Below, one piece after another: positions 39,614 through 44,111 of a DNA stretch of 44,111 bases; positions within the stretch are counted from its first letter, which is position 1; each line of letters starts with the position of its first letter. The notes below the pieces were generated by a model that had not been told where the DNA came from, searched no databases, and saw nothing but the letters and a program-made list of their open reading frames with translations. Position numbers and translations under genes: made by a program. Source of the stretch: a virus; the IMG/VR virus record IMGVR_UViG_3300035682_002088, positions 1 to 44,111 of that record, one strand, 5' to 3'.

Positions 39614-40043
39614 AGAAGATGTTGATAATTTTATGTCTAAAGCAATTTTAGATGAAGATATTTACCCATATTTATCAACTAACAAATATTTTGGCACGTT
39701 TGAAATACCTGATGATGATTGGGGTACTATATTAATGACTAATGAATCCAATAGTTTCTTATTTAAGGTGACCATTCGTAGGGCAGATGAGGTTGGTATG
39801 ATAATTTCATTATATGCTACATCATCATTTTCAGCTGGTAGGGGATTAATCGCTATTAACGAAATCATTAGAAGGTATAAACCAAGATATGCTGATACTG
39901 TGGTACACGCTAGTAATACTAAATCAATAAAATTGAATACCAAATTATTAGGTAAACCATGGGGTGCCGAACCAAATGGTGCTTGGAATGCAAAACTTGG
40001 TGAATATGAAGATTTGGTTTATTTTAGAAAATTATTTGCATAA
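39594..40043 (+). CDS. GNAT-like N-acetyltransferase-fold protein (tentative)
   Basis: A 149-residue protein. MFKKATKEDVDNFMSKAI at the start, VGMIISLYATSSFSAGRGLI in the middle and SNTKSIKLNTKLLGKPWGAE at the end give the shape of a phage GNAT-like domain (acetyl-CoA loop about SAGRG; Asn-x-x-S near the end). The residues that bind acetyl-CoA are not fully convincing, so activity is uncertain. I use ATG 39594, since the upstream extension overlaps the zinc-ribbon gene. Confidence 0.5.
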   Translation: MFKKATKEDVDNFMSKAILDEDIYPYLSTNKYFGTFEIPDDDWGTILMTNESNSFLFKVTIRRADEVGMIISLYATSSFSAGRGLIAINEIIRRYKPRYADTVVHASNTKSIKLNTKLLGKPWGAEPNGAWNAKLGEYEDLVYFRKLFA

Positions 40044-40058
40044 TTAAAATATTATACA

Positions 40059-40066
40059 TATCTTTG
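40059..40066 (+). promoter_or_regulatory. Promoter -7 box (TATCTTTG) for 40172
   Basis: TAnnTTTG lies just before hairpin A (40069-40156), so the hairpin would be at the 5' end of the transcript. Confidence 0.6.
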
Positions 40067-40068
40067 TA

Positions 40069-40156
40069 TTACGTTTAGGTGTATGAGAAGGTTTGCTTAA
40101 ATGAACCTTCAAATTACCACCGAACTTTATAGCAAACTTTCTTATACACCTTGTTA
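40069..40156 (+). repeat. attC-like hairpin A
   Basis: AGGTGTATGAGAAGGTTTGCT (40077-40097, pairing arm) is matched over 21 bp (with G-T pairs) by 40131-40151, leaving a 33-base loop. The outer TTAC (40069-40072) and GTTA (40153-40156) give a near match to the R-box pair of attC sites. Inside, GAAGGTT can alternatively pair with AACCTTC (40104-40110). Confidence 0.6.
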
Positions 40157-40171
40157 TAAACTGTAAAAATT

Positions 40172-40414
40172 ATGGATATAAAGAGACGACCTAAAAAATT
40201 AAAACTTGGAAAATACTATGTTGTTTGGTTTGGATATAAAAATAAGATGATGTGTAAGTTTATTCAACCAACTAAATGTGGTTTTAATTTTTTGAATTTA
40301 GACACCAATAAATGCATATTGAAACAACACCTATATCCAAGTAAATGTGAAAATCATTTATCTGGGGACTGGTTTTGGATAAATGAACGTATGAATATAG
40401 ACGAATGTAAATAA
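40172..40414 (+). CDS. Hypothetical small basic protein
   Basis: An 80-residue protein (MDIKRRPKKLKLGKYYVVWF, then IQPTKCGFNFLNLDTNKCIL). Rich in Lys/Tyr/Trp and Cys. It lies between attC-like hairpins A and B like a cassette gene. Family unknown. Confidence 0.6.
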   Translation: MDIKRRPKKLKLGKYYVVWFGYKNKMMCKFIQPTKCGFNFLNLDTNKCILKQHLYPSKCENHLSGDWFWINERMNIDECK

Positions 40415-40427
40415 TTTTTATTGTTTA

Positions 40428-40552
40428 TAACGGTCGGGCATAAGAGAAGTGCCGAAAATATAATTACAAATTATCAATTTAAAACAAAAGTAAATATGAA
40501 AAACAAAACATCAATTTTAGTAGGAACTCGGCATTTCTTTTATGCCTTGTTA
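40428..40552 (+). repeat. attC-like hairpin B
   Basis: A 19-bp stem (GGCATAAGAGAAGTGCCGA, 40437-40455, with 40528-40546, two G-T pairs) with TAAC (40428-40431) and GTTA (40549-40552) outside it. The 72-base loop contains the start of the lipoprotein gene, so the right arm is also signal-peptide code. Confidence 0.65.
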
Positions 40553-40747
40553 GTAGCTGTTATTTTTTGCGGTTGTGAAAGCAAGAATGTTACGGTAGAA
40601 GAAACATCAACAACAATTAACGGTAGAGAAATGAAAATTTATATCATTGATAGTTGTGAGTATATTGGAACTATACACGGAAGTAATGCAGATGTAATTA
40701 CGCACAAAGGGAACTGTAAATTTTGTGCAGAACGTAGCAAAAAATAA
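40496..40747 (+). CDS. Predicted lipoprotein in a cassette-like gene
   Basis: An 83-residue protein. The hydrophobic start LVGTRHFFYALLVAVIFCGC carries a lipobox-like FCGC, followed by ESKNVTVEETSTTINGREMK and an ending with several Cys (CEYIGT, GNCKFCAERS). It would be exported and lipid-anchored. I use ATG 40496; the longer ORF start at 40421 reads through the hairpin arm. Residues RHFFYALL are encoded by the right arm of hairpin B. Function unknown. Confidence 0.6.
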   Translation: MKNKTSILVGTRHFFYALLVAVIFCGCESKNVTVEETSTTINGREMKIYIIDSCEYIGTIHGSNADVITHKGNCKFCAERSKK

Positions 40748-40754
40748 TTGCTAC

Positions 40755-40802
40755 TAACGTCCGATGATAAACAATCGTTTTAATGTTGTTTATCATTTGT
40801 TA
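40755..40802 (+). repeat. attC-like hairpin C
   Basis: ATGATAAACAA (40764-40774) pairs with TTGTTTATCAT (40786-40796), loop TCGTTTTAATG. TAAC (40755-40758) and GTTA (40799-40802) pair outside, separated by unpaired GTCCG and TT. This imperfect layout with unpaired inner bases resembles folded attC sites. Confidence 0.65.
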
Positions 40803-40847
40803 TACACAGTATTTTGTGGGAGGGTTGATAAATTAAAAATAAATTAG

Positions 40848-40855
40848 TATATTTG
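40848..40855 (+). promoter_or_regulatory. Promoter -7 box (TATATTTG) for 40870
   Basis: It lies 15 bases before ATG 40870, inside the cassette between hairpins C and D. Confidence 0.65.
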
Positions 40856-40869
40856 TAAAAAATAGAATT

Positions 40870-41070
40870 ATGGAAAAACACGAACAATTAAGAAACGAGA
40901 TATTAAATAATAGTAATATCCCACAAGATTTAAAAGACCGAATGAATAATTTAAAAACACAATTTGAAACAAAGTGGTCTGAAGAAGATAAATGGATAAC
41001 CAATAATCTAAAAAACGGTAAAAAGATTATTGGTTATGATAACGAAACTTTTTTACCTATTTTCGAGTAA
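40870..41070 (+). CDS. Hypothetical protein
   Basis: A 66-residue charged protein (MEKHEQLRNEILNNSNIPQD, then TKWSEEDKWITNNLKNGKKI). Mostly helical, family unknown. It is the first gene of the C-D interval. Confidence 0.55.
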   Translation: MEKHEQLRNEILNNSNIPQDLKDRMNNLKTQFETKWSEEDKWITNNLKNGKKIIGYDNETFLPIFE

Positions 41071-41087
41071 TTTTAATAAATAAGAAA

Positions 41088-41265
41088 TGAAAACACTATT
41101 AGTAAGACTACAATTTAAGTTAGCGAGTTGGTTATATAATCAAGGTATTATTGCACCACAATTATTAGAACATAAAATAATTAGAGTTATGAATGATGAA
41201 GAAATGGAAGACAGACAAAAATCATTAAATTTTTGGAACTCGTTATCCAAAGATATGAAATTATA
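41088..41265 (+). CDS. Hypothetical small protein (58 aa)
   Basis: ATG 41088 to TAA 41265: MKTLLVRLQFKLASWLYNQG, then EHKIIRVMNDEEMEDRQKSL and a short tail. Amphipathic N-terminal helix. The codon pattern resembles neighbouring genes. Function unknown. Confidence 0.45.
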
Positions 41266-41280
41266 ATATATAACATATAT

Positions 41281-41361
41281 GAAAAAATATGGCGAATATG
41301 ATATAACACCAGAAAATATTACTGACGAACAAATAACTCAATTATGGATTTATGCGGTGTG
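41281..41361 (+). CDS. Mini-ORF (26 aa), uncertain
   Basis: ATG 41281 to TGA encodes MKKYGEYDITPENITDEQIT and ends LWIYAV. It lies 15 bases after the previous ORF and 20 bases before hairpin D. It may be a real short gene or the start of a decayed one. Confidence 0.3.
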
Positions 41362-41381
41362 ATTGGTAAAAATATTGTGTA

Positions 41382-41429
41382 TAACGGTTGAGAATATGTG
41401 TTCGTTTTAATGACACATATTCTTTGTTA
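41382..41429 (+). repeat. attC-like hairpin D
   Basis: GAATATGTGT (41392-41401) pairs with ACACATATTC (41413-41422), loop TCGTTTTAATG exactly as in hairpin C. TAAC (41382-41385) pairs with GTTA (41426-41429) outside. The stem sequence differs from C while the loop and layout are kept. Confidence 0.65.
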
Positions 41430-41455
41430 TATTTAGTATCAAAAATTTTATACAA

Positions 41456-41722
41456 ATGAAAAATATGAATTTACCAGAAAAGATTAAACTGAATGGTTAT
41501 GGAGAAATAATTGAATTTTCTTTGACCGACAAACGAGAAATAAAATATTACGGAAAAACAAAAACATCAAATGAAAGTTTATGGAGAACTGATAAGTTAA
41601 AAGATAATGAAGTATTTTATCAAACTGAATGGGGTTGGGGTGTTTTTGTTGATGTGGATAAAATGGAAACCATTTCTTATGATGGAACAGATTGGGGAGG
41701 TCAAAAAATAATAAACTCATAA
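41456..41722 (+). CDS. Hypothetical protein
   Basis: An 88-residue protein (LPEKIKLNGYGEIIEFSLTD, then SLWRTDKLKDNEVFYQTEWG, and GVFVDVDKMETISYDGTDWG). Beta-rich, with a Trp-containing repeat-like ending. Family unknown. It follows hairpin D like a cassette gene. Codon use is a little less A/T-heavy than in the phage core. Confidence 0.55.
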   Translation: MKNMNLPEKIKLNGYGEIIEFSLTDKREIKYYGKTKTSNESLWRTDKLKDNEVFYQTEWGWGVFVDVDKMETISYDGTDWGGQKIINS

Positions 41723-41777
41723 AATTTTTGATATTGAATATAACTACTTGCTATACGAACTTTAAATTGTATAAAAA

Positions 41778-42068
41778 ATGAAAGTTATTGAAAAACAGTT
41801 AGATAACCATACAATCAAAATTATGGTTATATCTCATAGATTTAAAGATTTTCCAAATATTATTTGCTCTGGTTCTAAAATATATCAATTACCATGTCAA
41901 ATTGGTAAGAAATCATTTCAATTAAAAGAATTATTACCAAAATATCATCAAGGTTCAATTGTTTATTTAATTAATTCAAAAAGAATTAATTATAAAGTAC
42001 TTAAAATTAATAATTTAAAAGTTAATGAAGAATTTATTTTGGAAAAACTAACCTATTGTCCGTTTTAA
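41778..42068 (+). CDS. Hypothetical protein
   Basis: A 96-residue basic, beta-rich protein (HTIKIMVISHRFKDFPNIIC, then KYHQGSIVYLINSKRINYKV). Family unknown. It is the first gene after the cassette-like region. Confidence 0.6.
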   Translation: MKVIEKQLDNHTIKIMVISHRFKDFPNIICSGSKIYQLPCQIGKKSFQLKELLPKYHQGSIVYLINSKRINYKVLKINNLKVNEEFILEKLTYCPF

Positions 42069-42072
42069 TTAC

Positions 42073-42080
42073 TATATTTG
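42073..42080 (+). promoter_or_regulatory. Promoter -7 box with leaderless start for 42085
   Basis: TATATTTG ends 5 bases before the A of ATG 42085. Confidence 0.7.
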
Positions 42081-42084
42081 TATC

Positions 42085-42540
42085 ATGAAGGGAAATCTAG
42101 ACTTAGTTAATGAAAATGAATGGGTTGTTCGTTATAAAACGGAAGACTCATTAGGTCTTATTATACATAAATCAATACCATTATCCAGATTCAATAAAAT
42201 TATGTACAAAACTCAATTAGAGGTTGATACTGAAATTGAATTTAGAATAGTAAAAGAGAATGACCATATATCACATTGTACATGTGCAAGTGAACAATAC
42301 GATACTTGTGAATTTTTTGTTAGGTCTGGCATTAATGAATGTATCAATTTTGACAATATTGAGGTTGAAGTTGCTAAGATAGAATCAATAGCACCTAAAA
42401 TCAATCAAACATTTGATAGAGAAGTAGTTAAAAATCTATTAATAGAAGTTAAAAACAGATTTGCTGTAATGAATAATGATAACTATAATTCAGACCTGGA
42501 TGTTATTGAATGGTTTGAAAGAAATTTTCCAAATAACTAA
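42085..42540 (+). CDS. Hypothetical protein
   Basis: A 151-residue protein with a cysteine-rich middle (HISHCTCASEQYDTCEFFVR) and a helical end (VKNLLIEVKNRFAVM, then NSDLDVIEWFERNFPNN). Possible metal binding by the Cys/His cluster. Family unknown. Leaderless mRNA is likely. Followed by two membrane or exported protein genes. Confidence 0.6.
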   Translation: MKGNLDLVNENEWVVRYKTEDSLGLIIHKSIPLSRFNKIMYKTQLEVDTEIEFRIVKENDHISHCTCASEQYDTCEFFVRSGINECINFDNIEVEVAKIESIAPKINQTFDREVVKNLLIEVKNRFAVMNNDNYNSDLDVIEWFERNFPNN

Positions 42541-42543
42541 AAT

Positions 42544-42669
42544 ATGAAAGATAGTCTTAAAAACTTATGGATATTACAAGTGGCACTTGTAATCGGAATT
42601 GTATACTTAGCATCCCAGGGTATAGATGGTTGGGGTTGGTTAACATTTGCTTTATTTTGTACTTTGTAA
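42544..42669 (+). CDS. Small membrane protein (41 aa)
   Basis: ATG 42544 to TAA 42669: MKDSLKNLWILQVALVIGIV, then YLASQGIDGWGWLTFALFCTL. Two hydrophobic stretches separated by GIDGWGW make a helical hairpin. It is three bases after 42085 and two before the RlpA-like gene, so it is co-transcribed. Confidence 0.6.
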   Translation: MKDSLKNLWILQVALVIGIVYLASQGIDGWGWLTFALFCTL

Positions 42670-42671
42670 TT

Positions 42672-43013
42672 ATGAAAAAATTAAAATTAAGTTTGTTTTT
42701 AGCAATATTTTTGTTATCATTTACAAAGAGTGATATTACTGAATGTGTTGCAACTTGGTATGATATGCATGGTGCAAAAACTGCATCTGGTGTTAAAATG
42801 CATAGAGATTCTTTAACAGCTGCATATAATTCAGTACCATTACATACTAAATTAATGGTAACTAATCCTATTAATAATAAAAGTTGTATCGTAACCGTTA
42901 CAGATAGAATGGGAAATAAAACATTAAATAGAATTGATTTGAGTTATAAAGCGTTTGGTGAAATTGCAAATCATAATCAAGGTAGAATTACAGTTAATAT
43001 AATTAAATTATAA
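42672..43013 (+). CDS. RlpA-like DPBB-domain exported protein
   Basis: A 113-residue protein. A signal peptide (MKKLKLSLFLAIFLLSFTKS) precedes a double-psi beta-barrel: ATWYDMHGAKTASGVKMHRD, LTAAYNSVPLHTKLMVTNP and TVTDRMGNKTLNRIDLSYKA match RlpA in order. RlpA-type domains bind or cut denuded peptidoglycan glycan. The catalytic Asp in the VTDR motif is present. A phage copy might help in wall handling or alter host division. It overlaps the next ATG by one base. Confidence 0.8.
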   Translation: MKKLKLSLFLAIFLLSFTKSDITECVATWYDMHGAKTASGVKMHRDSLTAAYNSVPLHTKLMVTNPINNKSCIVTVTDRMGNKTLNRIDLSYKAFGEIANHNQGRITVNIIKL

Positions 43014-43201
43014 TGATGAATATTGATGAGATAATTGAAAAATTCCCAAATGGTAAAGAACGTTTTAAAACTGATGCACTTTTTAACAAAGTAGTTATGA
43101 CAATTGCTTATAATGGGGATTTATATAAAATAATTGATTCATTAATTATTTCAAATAATGAGATTACTGAATCATTTACAAATTATATATTAAAAAATTA
43201 A
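43013..43201 (+). CDS. Hypothetical protein
   Basis: A 62-residue helical protein (MMNIDEIIEKFPNGKERFKT, then YKIIDSLIISNNEITESF). Family unknown. Coupled to the RlpA-like gene by a one-base overlap. Confidence 0.55.
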   Translation: MMNIDEIIEKFPNGKERFKTDALFNKVVMTIAYNGDLYKIIDSLIISNNEITESFTNYILKN

Positions 43202-43207
43202 ATTATA

Positions 43208-43597
43208 ATGATGACAGACGAACAAATGAATGAATTCCTTCAATCTATTGGGGGGTTAGAAAATGGTTTCTACACGGATAGAGAACCAATCACTGATTGT
43301 GGTTTTTTTGATGTTGATAACGGTTGGTTTCCACTTATAAAAGAATTAATTGAAGATTTAATCGCTTTGGGTTGGAACAAACAAACATGTCAGGTTAAAG
43401 AAAAATTTGGCTCTATGAGATTTTACATCAACGAAGGTAGTGATGAGATATTTAATAGAATTACTAAAGCTGAAAGAGATAGCTACGAGATTTGTGAAAC
43501 TTGTGGTGAAAAAGGTGAGTTAAGAAAAGACCTAGGTTGGATTTCAACACTATGTGATAAACATTATCTAGAAAGATTAAATAAAGTCAATAAATAA
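43208..43597 (+). CDS. Conserved phage protein with Cys/His motif
   Basis: A 129-residue protein. GWFPLIKELIEDLIALGWNK, QVKEKFGSMRFYI and the C-terminal CETCGEKGELRKDLGW then TLCDKHYLERL make a pattern I have met in many phages. The CxxC ... CxxxH set suggests a zinc site. The function is not known. Confidence 0.65.
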   Translation: MMTDEQMNEFLQSIGGLENGFYTDREPITDCGFFDVDNGWFPLIKELIEDLIALGWNKQTCQVKEKFGSMRFYINEGSDEIFNRITKAERDSYEICETCGEKGELRKDLGWISTLCDKHYLERLNKVNK

Positions 43598-43600
43598 GTT

Positions 43601-43819
43601 ATGCATTATGTTATTGATGGGGTTATTGTAGAAATTAGCAAAACTGAAAATTTTTCTAGTGGTTTTAAAAAACGAGAAATAATCATTAAAACTGATGAAG
43701 AACAACAAGAATTGAAAATAGATTTCGTTCAAGATAATGTTGAAAAATTAGATTTATTCAAAGTAGGTGAATCTGTAATGATTGCATTCACAATAACATG
43801 CAACAAATACCAAGGTGAA
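43601..43819 (+). pseudogene. DUF3127-type protein, truncated by a tnpB element
   Basis: VEISKTENFSSGFKKREIII, then IDFVQDNVEKLDLFKVGESV and the last native residues CNKYQGE are the start and middle of a DUF3127 (OB-fold-like) protein. The frame then enters the element end (CTACCC at 43820) and stops at 43834 after LPNP. The usual ending (about 20-30 residues with an aromatic LQAW-like strand) is missing. Confidence 0.65.
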
Positions 43820-44111
43820 CTACCCAACCCCTAAAGAAGGTTGGGCTTCTTAAATTAATTAAGAATTTTAGACGTTTCACGGATTGTGCCATCGCAAAGC
43901 GATGGTCTTATTTCATCTCCACGTCTGTAATCGTCAGTTCCTGACGATATAATTTTAATACCTTCTTTAAGGATATTAATACTTGCATTAATATCTCTAT
44001 CATGATGAGAATGACATGCGTTGCATGTCCATTCTCTCATACTAAGATTTAAGTCTTGGTTAATGTATCCACATTTATTACATGTTTTACTGGAAGGGAA
44101 AAATCTATCTA
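43820..44111 (-). mobile_element. Fourth tnpB element (partial, continues off the window)
   Basis: It starts CTACCC with hairpin CCCAACC/GGTTGGG (43823-43829, 43839-43845) and CTAAAGA in the loop. This matches the tnpB-side ends at 9293 and 34052. It truncates the DUF3127 gene. Confidence 0.75.
43855..44111 (-). CDS. tnpB: TnpB, C-terminal part (partial)
   Basis: The frame is open to the window edge. It contains a complete zinc finger (KTCNKCGY, then WTCNACHSHHDR) and the RuvC-III signature DRDINASINIL. It continues with a tail of about 40 residues to the stop at 43855. Unlike the three other TnpB genes in the window, its four cysteines are intact. The start and RuvC-I/II lie beyond the window. 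Confidence 0.9.
   Translation of the reverse strand, partial: DRFFPSSKTCNKCGYINQDLNLSMREWTCNACHSHHDRDINASINILKEGIKIISSGTDDYRRGDEIRPSLCDGTIRETSKILN

Noticed and set aside
41730-41782. A fifth attC-like hairpin
   Set aside because: TATAC/GTATA with outer ATAAC and GTTAT can be drawn, but the stem is only 5 bp and the GTTA lies inside the next gene. Too weak.

Overview
The window looks like part of a large, AT-rich double-stranded DNA phage (jumbo-phage style) that infects a Bacteroidota host, probably Flavobacteria-like. It carries three cell-wall hydrolases, a holin-like protein, prohead-peptide-like N-termini, many small densely packed genes and several homing or transposon-type selfish genes. 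The Bacteroidota assignment rests on about twenty copies of a TAnnTTTG (mostly TATATTTG) -7 promoter box and on a sigma factor closely resembling Bacteroidota SigA. There are no tRNA genes, no rRNA and no CRISPR array.

Layout. 1-1064: 3' end of a probable structural gene, interrupted or displaced by an HNH endonuclease. 1127-8005: DUF2828/vWA protein with a structured 3' region, DnaJ, small proteins, ClpP, a tmRNA gene and an FKBP-type isomerase. 8114-11201: capsid-peptide-like nucleotidyltransferase and a GIY-YIG gene split by an IS200/IS605 element. 11258-21574: CCA-adding-type enzyme, RNA ligase, RlaP-type nucleotidyltransferase, BCS1-like AAA+ ATPase, SPFH protein and small proteins. 21667-27474: UVR-motif and YqeY proteins, an ECF-type sigma factor, and a metallophosphoesterase with an intein in its active site. 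27595-29816: lysis genes (GH19, YkuD-like, GH24). 29899-34066: SmpB, a SigA-like sigma factor and hypotheticals. 34052-39217: accessory region with a tnpB-only element, a cREC receiver-domain protein, a HAD gene with an in-frame TGA, a pseudoknot-like hairpin and an IS607-type element. 39218-41770: cassette-like region with four attC-like hairpins separating small genes, including a lipoprotein. 41778-44111: hypotheticals, an RlpA-like protein and a DUF3127 gene cut by a fourth tnpB element.

The most striking combination is a complete candidate trans-translation set: tmRNA (6754-7126) beside its own ClpP (6036-6704), SmpB (30385-30822), and a CCA-adding-type enzyme (11258-12388) that could finish the tmRNA 3' end, which has no encoded CCA. 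DnaJ and FKBP genes lie in the same neighbourhood. A second theme is RNA repair: RNA ligase, RlaP, cREC and up to four Pol-beta-fold nucleotidyltransferases. A third is mobility: four tnpB genes, one IS200-type transposase, one IS607 serine recombinase, HNH and GIY-YIG genes, an intein with a LAGLIDADG-like insert, and the attC-like array.

All calls are from reading the sequence. Family assignments rest on motifs I recognise, not on database searches.
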